Positions 53,616 through 63,941 of a DNA stretch of 64,000 nt are shown here, in pieces. The translations under genes and the position numbers were made by a program. Positions within the stretch are counted from its first letter, which is position 1; each line of letters starts with the position of its first letter. The DNA is from Aureibacillus halotolerans (GTDB taxonomy: Bacteria > Bacillota > Bacilli > Bacillales > DSM-28697), in contig NZ_SNYJ01000007.1 in the NCBI RefSeq assembly GCF_004363045.1, forward strand, positions 124,001-188,000. Reading direction: 5' to 3'. The notes below the pieces were generated by a model. It was not told the DNA's origin. It searched no databases and worked only from the letters and a program-made list of their open reading frames with translations.

Positions 53616-54173
53616 TTATTTTGCAAGGAATAAATATATTCGTTTTTGGACTTGCTGTGGCAAAGGTTGTACTAACGCTCGATTGAGTAACTGAGGGTGT
53701 GATACACCATGCTTTTCGAAATAAGCTTCAATGGCGCTTGCTTTAAACTCGCGCCCTGGCATCAAACGATACAGGATATACCATTCTTCCAGTGCACATA
53801 TCGGTACCGACTGTCCATTGATTTTCCAAACAGCGGTAATTGAATCGCGATCAAAAGGACAACGATATATGCCTGCCTCATGTTCAATCCCAAAGCCACT
53901 CATGACATCTATGTCGACCCCGTCCCAAGTGAAAGACTGAAACACCTTTGTGTGAAAGGGTGCTTTCTTGGTTACTGGAACCGATGTTGCAGAAGAGTTC
54001 TGCAAGATCGAAAGCAGCCTTAACGCATCCGATTCTATAACGAACAAATCAATGTCGTGAGGGTTCTGCTCAATTCCATGATAATGGAGTACGATAGAAC
54101 CACCGATCGCCCAGGTAAGTGGTTCTTGCTGCAGCAAATTTGTCAGTTTACATAATTCTTGATCAAGTATCAT
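53616..54173 (-). CDS. Nucleotidyltransferase-like protein
   Basis: A 185-residue protein. WAIGGSIVLHYHG and NPHDIDLFV form the GG(S)...DxD pattern of the nucleotidyltransferase fold, with DGVDIDVMSGFG giving a third acidic position. This resembles MNT-like or aminoglycoside-adenylyltransferase-like proteins; substrate unknown. CGAGGAAACG precedes ATG 54173. 54174-54401 holds no gene. Confidence 0.65.
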   Translation of the reverse strand: MILDQELCKLTNLLQQEPLTWAIGGSIVLHYHGIEQNPHDIDLFVIESDALRLLSILQNSSATSVPVTKKAPFHTKVFQSFTWDGVDIDVMSGFGIEHEAGIYRCPFDRDSITAVWKINGQSVPICALEEWYILYRLMPGREFKASAIEAYFEKHGVSHPQLLNRALVQPLPQQVQKRIYLFLAK

Positions 54174-54401
54174 CGTTTCCTCGTTTCATTCTATATTTCA
54201 GGAATGATCAGGCATCCGTGTTTGTGTTGCTGTAAAATGGAAGACTGCTCGTCCCAACAAGGAAACTCTCGTTTAAGTATAAGCGAGACATCAAGAAAAT
54301 GGGAGTTCCAACGTCTACTATACTGTAATCTCAGAGTTTTATCACACCATATACAAGCATCTGATCTAAAAACCTAAATTATTAAACCGTTTAACGGCAC
54401 C

Positions 54402-54965
54402 TTAAGGTTCAAGCTTTATTTCGGCAAGCTTCTGTCTCTGTTCCTCCGGCCACCAGGCACCACATTCAGCAGCCACTGTACATACGGCACATTTCTTTAA
54501 ATCATACACTTTCATATTTTTGATTGGTGGCGCGTAGACATGCAGCGTTAACAGAGGCGCATTCTTTGAAGCACTTGCCATTTGATGCACTTTTTTTCGA
54601 GGCGCAAACAAGTAATCTCCGGTGTCTTCTACTTTTACTTTTAGAATTTTAGGAAGGATACCTGGTTCAGATGTGAACAATGTATGCTGTGATTGGCCGT
54701 TGACAATGTATATCCATCCAAGTGAGTCCCCATGGTCGTGCGGGGCACATGCTTGCGTCGGCGACCAATGCATGAGCATGACCTCGACAGTGGCAGAGCA
54801 ATACAATATGCGCCTCCCATAAGGATGACCTTCTGGGGCTGTTGCATAAGGGAGAACCTCCGCGGTTGTAGGAGCAAGTCGTTCCAGTGCATCCTTTAAT
54901 GTGGATGGACAAGGATGGGCAGGCAATGCTGAAAAAATGTCATTCAACCGCTCCATAAATGCCAT
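54402..54965 (-). CDS. Cysteine dioxygenase-family cupin
   Basis: A 187-residue cupin with CAPHDHGDSLGWIYIVNG (two His) and KVHQMASAS (third His), then LLTLHVYAPPIKNMKVYD typical of cysteine dioxygenase type I. The C-terminal KKCAVCTVAAECGAWW adds three cysteines. It may oxidise cysteine or another thiol such as 3-mercaptopropionate. GGAGG precedes ATG 54965 by 8 bases. Confidence 0.78.
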   Translation of the reverse strand: MAFMERLNDIFSALPAHPCPSTLKDALERLAPTTAEVLPYATAPEGHPYGRRILYCSATVEVMLMHWSPTQACAPHDHGDSLGWIYIVNGQSQHTLFTSEPGILPKILKVKVEDTGDYLFAPRKKVHQMASASKNAPLLTLHVYAPPIKNMKVYDLKKCAVCTVAAECGAWWPEEQRQKLAEIKLEP

Positions 54966-55150
54966 ATTGTTCGCCTCCGCTAAATTGTCAGTTTCAAGCT
55001 AAACCTATTCATAGGAAGGTCGTCCTATGTAAGTTGAGACAATGAAGAAGCTCGTTGAATGAATTCAGGAAGAGTGTGTCGTTTAGTAGACTTGAAATTT
55101 TTGGAGAACAGTCGATAAAAAAAGAAACACATTGTTAGAAGGAGGCAGAA

Positions 55151-55423
55151 ATGGGGAGCAAAACAAATCAACAAACAGGGCATTCAGATAAAGGACTCAA
55201 ACATCTTTTATCTTATTGGCGCAATAGTTTGTCTGACGCTGACAGGATGATTGAAAGTCAAGACGTTATCAATCATCCTGAATTTTTAATACACCATGTA
55301 AATTTCACCTATAACATTGAGAGCGATTTAAATTTTCACATCATAGATCAAAATAAAATAAATCTTCAAATTTTTTGTCCAAAGCAATACATAGGACCAA
55401 AGCTAATTTCGCTGTTGGATTAA
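55151..55423 (+). CDS. Possible truncated N-terminal gene fragment
   Basis: 90 codons with a strong AAGGAGG before ATG 55151: NQQTGHSDKGLKHLLSYWRN then SLSDADRMIESQDVI. It looks like the start of a larger protein cut short, since the frame ends inside the opposing XRE gene (55341-55568) and the last 27 codons overlap that gene. I do not recognise the parent family. Confidence 0.4.
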   Translation: MGSKTNQQTGHSDKGLKHLLSYWRNSLSDADRMIESQDVINHPEFLIHHVNFTYNIESDLNFHIIDQNKINLQIFCPKQYIGPKLISLLD

Positions 55424-55568
55424 ACTGTCCTGTTTCAATTGAACTAATGGTGTTCCGTGAAACACCGACTAATTTTGCAAGCTCTGTCTGTGATAATTTA
55501 TTTTCATTACGGACTTTTTTTAAATTATTTTTCAAGACTAATGCATCTTCCATATCATCACCATACAT
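55341..55568 (-). CDS. XRE-family regulator
   Basis: A 75-residue protein that is almost only a Cro/C1 HTH: NKLSQTELAKLVGVSRNTIS then SIETGQFNPTAKLALVL. It overlaps the end of the DUF6442-like gene by 11 bases, so it is translationally coupled. ATG 55553 is an alternative start. This pair is common in Firmicutes. Confidence 0.82.
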   Translation of the reverse strand: MYGDDMEDALVLKNNLKKVRNENKLSQTELAKLVGVSRNTISSIETGQFNPTAKLALVLCIALDKKFEDLFYFDL

Positions 55569-55923
55569 TTCCGTTATTTACGACTGTGTAATACACGTGG
55601 ATGCCTGTTAAAATGAGTGTTGCTATAGAATAAACCGTTGCAAGTACAATATCGCGTTTTCGCTTCATTCTGGTTGCTTTGACAATGAAACCTGAAGCGG
55701 AAATGGATATTATAACGGCATATAGACCGAAATCAAAACCATCACCCATTAGAATTTGCGTCACAAATAGAATTGTAGCCAATAGGATCCCTGTCAATGA
55801 GCCAACGCTTCCAGCATGGACTTGAACTTCAACTTCATATAAATCCTTATCCTTGTTCTCTTTTCTGCTTTTCGATAAGATGTCTTCTTTGTTAATGAGA
55901 ATCGCCCCAATCAACTTCGCCAA
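55558..55923 (-). CDS. DUF6442-like small membrane protein
   Basis: About 110-121 residues: INKEDILSKSRKENKDKDLY at the N-terminus, then three membrane helices. Relatives usually begin near the INKEDIL segment, so the TTG start at 55923 is doubtful; GGGGCG 6 bases before an ATT codon offers another possibility. It pairs with the XRE gene; function unknown. Confidence 0.65.
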   Translation of the reverse strand: MAKLIGAILINKEDILSKSRKENKDKDLYEVEVQVHAGSVGSLTGILLATILFVTQILMGDGFDFGLYAVIISISASGFIVKATRMKRKRDIVLATVYSIATLILTGIHVYYTVVNNGNVW

Positions 55924-55997
55924 GTTTTATTTGCATGTGTTTATTATATAATTGCCAGAGTCGGTTTTCAATCAAACAGAACAATTTATATCAATTA

Positions 55998-56255
55998 CGC
56001 AGACGAAGTCTTTTTGAGTCGATGTTGCACTTGTACCCGTGGGGTGAAAAGTAAACACGATGAGGTACTCGCGAATCGATGTTGACCTTATACCCTTTAG
56101 GGTGCAAGCGAAGTATTTTGACGAAGCGGCACCCTAAGGAAACAAGTGCATCATCGTAGTCGTTTTTGTTCATTGTAAAGTATTTATGAAATGAGAGAGA
56201 TCTTGTGCTATCTTTTTCAAACTTTAACAAAACAAATTGGTGGAAAAGGCAATAG
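55998..56255. repeat. Dispersed repeat, copies E, F and G
   Basis: Two adjacent minus-strand copies (55998-56051 and 56052-56120; read as CACCCCACGGGTACAAGTGC, AACATCGACTCAAAAAGACT, and GCACCCTAAAGGGTATAAGG, TCAACATCGATTCGCGAGTA). They are followed by a partial plus-strand copy (56125-56160: CACCCTAAGGAAACAAGTGC, ATCATCG) and its 3' module (56157-56255). The gap 55924-56418 holds no supported gene. Confidence 0.75.
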
Positions 56256-56418
56256 CTGACTTCTCACCGTTCGAATTTTCATGCTTTACACAAGGCAGCA
56301 TAGGTTGAATCACCTTAATAGCAAGATAAAAGAAATGTCGTACTTCTCAAAGTGGTATCCTATAAGTATAGAAAGTTCGCAGTTCATATTGCAAAGGGAT
56401 TTTTGAAAGGAGAATTGT

Positions 56419-56808
56419 ATGATCACCAATACATTGCAGATGACCTTGCTGGTCGAAGATCAAGAAGAGGCAAAGAAATTCTATACGGAGAAGCTTGGCT
56501 TTGACGTGGTTGCTGATCAAAGCTTTGGTGCGCAATGGCGATACATTACTGTCGCACCACAGCAAAATAATACAACCGTGATTGAACTTGTGAAAGCCGA
56601 GACGCCAGAGCAAAAGGCACTTATCGGAAAACAGAGTGGGGGACAGGTTCTATTTATGTTCCATACGGATAATATCATGGAAGATTATGATGTGTTACAC
56701 AGCCGTGGTGTACAATTCCATAGCGAACCGCAATCCGTACCAGGAGGTAAAGGGGCAGGTTTCAAGGATTTATACGGAAATGACCTGGATATGTTTCAGC
56801 CAGACTGA
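56419..56808 (+). CDS. VOC family protein
   Basis: A 129-residue glyoxalase-fold protein: MTLLVEDQEEAKKFYTEKLG, FKDLYGNDLDMFQPD at the end. AAAGGAG precedes ATG 56419. Substrate unknown. Confidence 0.83.
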   Translation: MITNTLQMTLLVEDQEEAKKFYTEKLGFDVVADQSFGAQWRYITVAPQQNNTTVIELVKAETPEQKALIGKQSGGQVLFMFHTDNIMEDYDVLHSRGVQFHSEPQSVPGGKGAGFKDLYGNDLDMFQPD

Positions 56809-56864
56809 TCGTTACCTCATTGACTCTTCCCTTTAGTTTACATCAATCGATTTCATAACAAGGT

Positions 56865-56894
56865 AAACCTGTGAGAAGCTATCACGGGTTTTTT
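56865..56894 (+). terminator. Terminator of the VOC gene
   Basis: AAACCTGTGA / TCACGGGTTT stem with a 7-base loop and a T run. Confidence 0.8.
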
Positions 56895-57064
56895 GCTTGG
56901 CATGAAACCAATGGTTCTAGCTCCAATTAGAACTAGTGCCGCTTTTTCCTTTCCTCTTCTCGTAAAGTTTGTTTACCGATTCATTAGACGCCGTTTAGAG
57001 ATCGTTTAGAAATGGTGGGTATGCTAAATGTATTCGGAAGAGCAAAAAGAGGAGGGGAATAGAT

Positions 57065-57580
57065 ATGAAAAAGCTAGCCATAACACCAAAGCGCTGGTTG
57101 CTGACATTGCATCTCTTGTTTGCGGGAATCTTACTAGGGGTTTCAGTCACGTTTCTCGTATTGAGCATTACTGCAGCCACAACGAATGACCAGTCTGTGC
57201 TGCTTGCGTCTTATACGAGCATGCATACATTGGCAACATCAGCCGTACGTGCATCGACGATCGGAACGGTGGTCACGGGAATTCTTTTGTCCATTTGGAC
57301 GAAATGGGGATTGTTTACGTTTTACTGGATCATCGCCAAAGAGATTCTAACGCTCATTTCAATTGGTCTAGGGATTGTAGGTATGTACATTTGGACGTTA
57401 GATGCTATGAGTATGACAACTGAAGAAGGGTTTTCGGCAATGCAAAATCCTGCTTTTCAAATTAATCAAATACAGCTGTTCAGCGGGATCTTTTTACAAA
57501 TCGTTTCATTAGTAGCGATGTTTATCTTATCCGTCTTTAAACCGTGGGGGCAGCGTAGCATCAAAAGAACCAAAAGATAA
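57065..57580 (+). CDS. DUF2269-like integral membrane protein
   Basis: A 171-residue protein with four membrane helices: WLLTLHLLFAGILLGVSVTF, VRASTIGTVVTGILLSIWT, FYWIIAKEILTLISIGLGIV, GIFLQIVSLVAMFILSVF. This agrees with the DUF2269-like family in Bacillus/Paenibacillus. GAGGGG precedes ATG 57065. Function unknown. Confidence 0.7.
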   Translation: MKKLAITPKRWLLTLHLLFAGILLGVSVTFLVLSITAATTNDQSVLLASYTSMHTLATSAVRASTIGTVVTGILLSIWTKWGLFTFYWIIAKEILTLISIGLGIVGMYIWTLDAMSMTTEEGFSAMQNPAFQINQIQLFSGIFLQIVSLVAMFILSVFKPWGQRSIKRTKR

Positions 57581-57698
57581 ATTTCTGATTCACTTAAAAA
57601 CACAGGTGTTTGAATTTAACGGCTCCATCGCTTTAGGCTATGGACCCATTGGCCAATCGTATGGCATTGATTCGATTGTAGAGGATTTGAAAGAGTAA
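57579..57698 (+). pseudogene. Possible gene-tail remnant
   Basis: A frame without a start, different from the preceding gene, reads LKTQVFEFNGSIALGYGPIG and QSYGIDSIVEDLKE up to TAA 57696. It resembles a real protein end, possibly left by a deletion that removed the rest. Family not recognised. Confidence 0.3.
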
Positions 57699-57704
57699 AA
57701 AAAG

Positions 57705-57746
57705 CAAAAAGCTAAACGGTCGCCAACCACCGTTCAGCTTTTTTGT
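57705..57746. terminator. Bidirectional terminator before rph
   Basis: AAAAAGCTAAACGGT / ACCGTTCAGCTTTTTT with one mismatch, A and T runs flanking, between converging genes. Confidence 0.82.
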
Positions 57747-57752
57747 GTATCA

Positions 57753-60353
<2,601 letters not shown>

Positions 60354-60388
60354 TCAATCCGCTCCTTACCATTCATTTGAGAAAAAAT

Positions 60389-60417
60389 TTGACAAGAGGT
60401 GACCAGCATGATAATAT
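60389..60417 (+). promoter_or_regulatory. Strong SigA promoter inside the rph leader, opposite direction
   Basis: TTGACA (60389-60394), 17 bases, TAATAT (60412-60417): nearly consensus, on the plus strand, 36 bases upstream of the rph start codon. Confidence 0.75.
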
Positions 60418-60423
60418 AAAATT

Positions 60424-60539
60424 ATAAGATGTGATAAATATGTCCATAAATACAAACGCAGATGTGAACTGAGTATATCATCATGCCCGTGTATGCGCAA
60501 TATAAAAAGAGTCTGGTAAATTTGTCCAGACTTTTTTTT
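60424..60539 (+). ncRNA. Candidate small RNA antisense to the rph promoter and leader
   Basis: The promoter at 60389-60417 would start transcription near 60424, and the hairpin AGTCTGG / CCAGACT plus eight T (60510-60539) would end it, giving about 115 bases. It covers the rph promoter and 5' leader in antisense. Alternatively it is a leader attenuator for the Nudix gene, which starts at 60604. Confidence 0.5.
60472..60500 (-). promoter_or_regulatory. Promoter candidate of rph
   Basis: Minus strand TTGCGC, 17 bases, TATACT, giving a leader of about 110 bases before ATG 60353. Confidence 0.5.
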
Positions 60540-60540
60540 G
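60509..60540 (+). terminator. Terminator in the rph-Nudix divergent region
   Basis: AGTCTGG (60510-60516), 9-base loop, CCAGACT (60526-60532), T8. Both neighbouring genes start away from it, so it does not end either of them. Confidence 0.8.
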
Positions 60541-60603
60541 TCCACTTATGTGAGAATAGCAATAAGAAGAATTGATATTGAATATCGAACCGGGGGCTAA
60601 AAT

Positions 60604-61041
60604 ATGTATCCAAGAGCTAATACATTAGGATTAATGATAAAGGACAATTGCATCCTTTTAGAAGAATTTGAAGGAAAGCATTCAAAAGGAACTGGTCTTT
60701 ATTACCGGCCAATTGGCGGTACAATTGAACTCGGAGAAAGATCAGATGTGGCGTTAATTAGAGAATATAGTGAGGAATTAGGCGTTGACATTAGTATTAA
60801 TCGATACATGTCCTGCATCGAAAATATTTTCAAAATTGATGAAAGTGTAGGCCACGAAATAACGCAAATTTATTTGGTGGATTTTAAGGATACGAACCTC
60901 TATGAAAAAGACCTTTTCACTGTAACAGAAGGAAATCGAGTCTCCTATGCTATGTGGATTGAAAAAGAAGATATTATTACAGGGAAAAAGATACTTTACC
61001 CAGATGGACTAACTGAATTACTAAGAAGGGGTTTTGCTTGA
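60604..61041 (+). CDS. Nudix hydrolase
   Basis: A 145-residue protein with Nudix box GGTIELGERSDVALIREYSE then ELGVDI (G-x5-E-x7-RE-x2-EE-x-G pattern). It would cleave a nucleoside-diphosphate-linked substrate; specificity unknown. GGGGG lies 8 bases before ATG 60604. It is AT-richer than rph. Confidence 0.85.
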   Translation: MYPRANTLGLMIKDNCILLEEFEGKHSKGTGLYYRPIGGTIELGERSDVALIREYSEELGVDISINRYMSCIENIFKIDESVGHEITQIYLVDFKDTNLYEKDLFTVTEGNRVSYAMWIEKEDIITGKKILYPDGLTELLRRGFA

Positions 61042-61134
61042 TGTCCCTCTTAACGATAGCCTAATTGCTCCCTTACCTTTATTGCTACTTTTGGACAAGG
61101 ACCGACTATCACTAAAAAAACTCAAACGATGTGG

Positions 61135-61190
61135 TTGACAAAACAACTACTCGGTATTACTATGTAGTGGTAGTAAGTAATACAGAGTAG
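61135..61190 (+). promoter_or_regulatory. Promoter and dyad operator of the second padR gene
   Basis: TTGACA (61135), 17 bases, TACTAT (61158). A large dyad covers it: CTACTCGGTATTACT (61147-61161) and AGTAATACAGAGTAG (61176-61190), 13 of 15 positions complementary. The left arm overlaps the spacer and -10 box, as expected for PadR autorepression. Confidence 0.7.
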
Positions 61191-61206
61191 GTTCGAGGTG
61201 ATGATA

Positions 61207-61527
61207 TTGGAACACTTAACGGAAATGCTCAAAGGAGTGCTTGAGGGCTGTGTGCTTGAAATTATAAGCCGCAAAGAAACCTATGGCTACGAAATTACTC
61301 GCCAGCTGAACGCCCTCGGTTTCAAAGATGTTGTGGAGGGGTCGGTGTACACCATCCTCATTCGACTTGAAAAAAACAAGTTGGTAGAGGTCACGAAAAA
61401 GCCTTCCGCCATGGGACCGCCACGAAAGTTTTTCGCGCTTAATGACGCGGGACGAGAGGAGCTAAAAAAGTTCTGGGTGAAATGGGAATTTGTTGCGTCG
61501 AAAATCGATCAATTAAAGGGGGTATAG
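61207..61527 (+). CDS. PadR-family regulator (second copy)
   Basis: A 106-residue PadR protein: MLKGVLEGCVLEIISRKETY then GYEITRQLNALGF and VEGSVYTILIRLEKNKLVEV. TTG 61207 is 6 bases after GAGGTG; an ATG at 61201 abuts the site. It precedes DUF1048 and a broken ABC gene, as in many Firmicute PadR-DUF1048-ABC operons. Confidence 0.88.
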   Translation: MEHLTEMLKGVLEGCVLEIISRKETYGYEITRQLNALGFKDVVEGSVYTILIRLEKNKLVEVTKKPSAMGPPRKFFALNDAGREELKKFWVKWEFVASKIDQLKGV

Positions 61528-61531
61528 GGCA

Positions 61532-61903
61532 ATGGGTGATTTCTTTGATAATTATCTTAATATCAAAAAAATAATAGAGAGCAAGCGCGAGTATAAGCAA
61601 CAAATGGAGAGGGTTGCAGCACTGCCTGAAGACTATCAATACGTTTTTAAGAAAATACAAGGGCACATGTGGATGTTCGCAGCAGGTTCAGGATATGACA
61701 TGATGGAGATCCATTATGACTTAATAGAACTTTTCGAGGCAGGTGTGGCGGACGGCAAGCATGTTTTGGAGATTACTGGTGAAGACGTTGCCGCGTTCTG
61801 CGACGAGCTTCTTCGCAGCGCAAGCACATACACGGAAAACTGGCGCGAGGCGCTCAACCGTGACATTCTGAAGAAACTTGGAAAGGGGAACGAGTCTAAA
61901 TGA
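61532..61903 (+). CDS. DUF1048 protein
   Basis: A 123-residue DUF1048 protein (LNIKKIIESKREYKQQMERV; KKIQGHMWMFAAGSGYDMME). It is almost always next to a PadR gene; function unknown. AAGGGG precedes ATG 61532 by about 8 bases, 4 bases after padR. Confidence 0.87.
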   Translation: MGDFFDNYLNIKKIIESKREYKQQMERVAALPEDYQYVFKKIQGHMWMFAAGSGYDMMEIHYDLIELFEAGVADGKHVLEITGEDVAAFCDELLRSASTYTENWREALNRDILKKLGKGNESK

Positions 61904-61988
61904 AATCCGAACACAATCCAAGTAAAGGAATTAAGAAAATCCTATAAGGCAACAGAAGTCCTGAACGGTGTCGTGAGAGTGTATAAGA
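61900..61988 (+). pseudogene. Remnant of an ABC transporter ATPase gene
   Basis: ATG 61900 overlaps the DUF1048 stop, but its frame stops after 15 codons. Shifted by one base the DNA reads IQVKELRKSYKATEVLNGV, the classic N-terminus of an ABC ATPase, and then loses similarity before Walker A. So the expected ATPase of this operon is frameshifted and truncated. Confidence 0.75.
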
Positions 61989-62060
61989 AAAGGATGTGAC
62001 ATAGCCGGAAGAAGAAAGCGGGAAGATAAAGCATGGTCGGCAAAGGGTTTGAAGTTTTTG

Positions 62061-62113
62061 ATACGGTCTAAAACGGTCAGTTTCCGCTGACCATTGACCA
62101 TTTTAGACCGTAT
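62061..62113. terminator. Long inverted repeat
   Basis: ATACGGTCTAAAA (62061-62073) and TTTTAGACCGTAT (62101-62113) are perfectly complementary, with an inner CGGTCAG / CTGACC pair. It lies between the decayed operon and the converging hydrolase gene and could end both, or mark a deletion junction. Confidence 0.6.
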
Positions 62114-62129
62114 AAGCAAGTCGCAAAAC

Positions 62130-62990
62130 TTATGTTAAGCGATCTTTCAAAAAGCGTTTTATCAAAAACGCACTAACTTCTAAATCCTCCTCTAAAGGAA
62201 AATGCCCCGTATTTAATAAATGAACCTCACAATCGTTCAGATCGTTTTGGTAAGCTAGTGCCCCTTTTGGGCCGAAAAACATATCATTTTTGCCCCAGGC
62301 GACCAACGTAGGCGGTTGATACGTTCTAAAAAACTCGTGCCAACTTGGGTAAAGTTGAAGATTGTTTCTATAGTCATAGTACAAAGCAAGTTGTATGTCG
62401 TCATTGCCTGGCCGATCTAAAACGAATTGATCCATATTCCACGCATCAGGGCTAATTCGCTCAGGGTGACGAGTCCCATCGGTGTATTGATACTTAGTAA
62501 AGTCTTCAGCTAAAAGGGATCTTAGCTTATTTTTATTTTCCTCAGTAGGATGTTCCCAATACGTACGGATAGGATCCCAAGCCGGCAATAAACCTTCCTC
62601 ATACGCATTTCCGTTTTGCGTGATAACAGCTTGAATGCGTTCAGGATGCTGCGTTGCCAATCTGAATCCTACAGGCGCACCGTAGTCATGCACATAGATG
62701 CTATATTTCTCTAATTTTAACGTCTCGACAAATTCATTAATTAACATCGCTATGGAATCAAAGCTATAGTCGAATGCATTCATGCTTGGTTGGTCGCTAT
62801 TCCCAAAACCGGGGTAATCAGGCGCGATAATATGATATTCATCCATCAATTCAGTGATTAAATTTCGATACATATGAGAAGAAGACGGGAAGCCATGAAG
62901 CAATAAAATCGTGGGGTTTTGTTTATTTCCAGCTTCTCGGTAAAAGAGATTAATGTTATTGATCGTAACTGTTTTATATTGGACAAACAT
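62130..62990 (-). CDS. Alpha/beta hydrolase, haloalkane dehalogenase/epoxide hydrolase-like
   Basis: A 286-residue enzyme: oxyanion region LLLHGFPSSSHMYRNL, nucleophile elbow YVHDYGAPVGFRLA with Asp in place of Ser, catalytic His in NTGHFPLEED. The Asp nucleophile points to haloalkane dehalogenase or epoxide hydrolase chemistry; substrate unknown. ATG 62990 has GGTGA 5 bases upstream; the frame extends further but without a good site. It is divergent from the CGNR regulator, its possible controller. Confidence 0.83.
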   Translation of the reverse strand: MFVQYKTVTINNINLFYREAGNKQNPTILLLHGFPSSSHMYRNLITELMDEYHIIAPDYPGFGNSDQPSMNAFDYSFDSIAMLINEFVETLKLEKYSIYVHDYGAPVGFRLATQHPERIQAVITQNGNAYEEGLLPAWDPIRTYWEHPTEENKNKLRSLLAEDFTKYQYTDGTRHPERISPDAWNMDQFVLDRPGNDDIQLALYYDYRNNLQLYPSWHEFFRTYQPPTLVAWGKNDMFFGPKGALAYQNDLNDCEVHLLNTGHFPLEEDLEVSAFLIKRFLKDRLT

Positions 62991-63224
62991 ATGTTCACCA
63001 CATTTTATTATTGGAGATCCGTGTAGCAATTCAACAAAGTTAAAAACGCTCAATACGCCATCATAAGTTCGTTTTTACTGTTAGAGTCTCTTCGCATTCA
63101 CCTCTCTTATAACCGTTATTAAATTTTTTTAGTGGTTATGGGTTATGAAAGCTATCCTACATGATTTCATCTAACTTGTAAATGTGTTTTTTAGAGGTTA
63201 TAATTATTTTCGAGGTGAACATTC

Positions 63225-63803
63225 ATGGATAAATTGCAATTTGTATTAGGTGGAGCGGCATGGATTAACCTAATCAATACGACGTATAATTCTGAAAAAC
63301 AAACGATTGATACACTTGAAGATCCATCAAGTACGTTCCAATGGCTCGAAGATAATGACCTGTTACGGCAGTCTGACACCCTGGCTTTAAATAATGAAGA
63401 AACGTTGAACTCGTTAATCGCGGAGCTTCATTCACTACGTTTTCTTTGCAAAATGATTTTGTCTAATTTAGAGCAGCAAAAGGAACTGTCTCTAAAGACG
63501 ACAGAAGAATTAAGGAACGTTGTTCAAGAGCTGAATGTTCGTTTGACGATTGCTCCTGACAAATTCAAAATAGCCCCTGAAGGCACAACAGCTAAAGATC
63601 ACGTGTTATACAGCATTAGCTCCTCCATCTTTCACACATTGGACAGCAACTCTGTCAAACGTATTCGAAAGTGTGAGCATGAGGAGTGCCGTCTGTATTT
63701 TATTGATACATCAAAATCAGGAAAAAGACGCTGGTGCAGCATGGAACTGTGCGGCAACCGCAAGAAAGCGGCGGAATTTTATGCACGGAAAAAGAAAAAG
63801 TAA
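63225..63803 (+). CDS. CGNR zinc-finger protein
   Basis: A 192-residue protein with a helical ABATE-like domain and a C-terminal zinc finger RKCEHEECRLYFIDTS, then RRWCSMELCGNRKKAAEFYA, containing the CGNR signature and four cysteines. These are putative regulators, often next to a stress or detoxification gene; the divergent hydrolase fits. GAGGTG precedes ATG 63225. Confidence 0.9.
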   Translation: MDKLQFVLGGAAWINLINTTYNSEKQTIDTLEDPSSTFQWLEDNDLLRQSDTLALNNEETLNSLIAELHSLRFLCKMILSNLEQQKELSLKTTEELRNVVQELNVRLTIAPDKFKIAPEGTTAKDHVLYSISSSIFHTLDSNSVKRIRKCEHEECRLYFIDTSKSGKRRWCSMELCGNRKKAAEFYARKKKK

Positions 63804-63941
63804 CTGACAGTGGATAGTGAACCGGTGTCGGATCGTGAAAAGGTCATAGCGTTATATAAGAACGAGGGGGAGTGGGCTAGTAAAAACTTTGCAAGTGAGG
63901 CCGTTGTTTCTTCATGACATTAGTAGTGACGAGGTTCACCT

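Noticed and set aside
55998..56160. CRISPR-like array
   Set aside because: Repeats are long, diverged, in both orientations and irregularly spaced, with no unique spacers of constant size and no cas genes.
60422..60613. 63-codon minus-strand frame upstream of rph
   Set aside because: No ribosome site; overlaps the rph promoter, the terminator and the candidate small RNA.
63810..63917. 35-codon GTG-started frame before the bactofilin-like gene
   Set aside because: Reads like protein but has no convincing ribosome site and no family I recognise.
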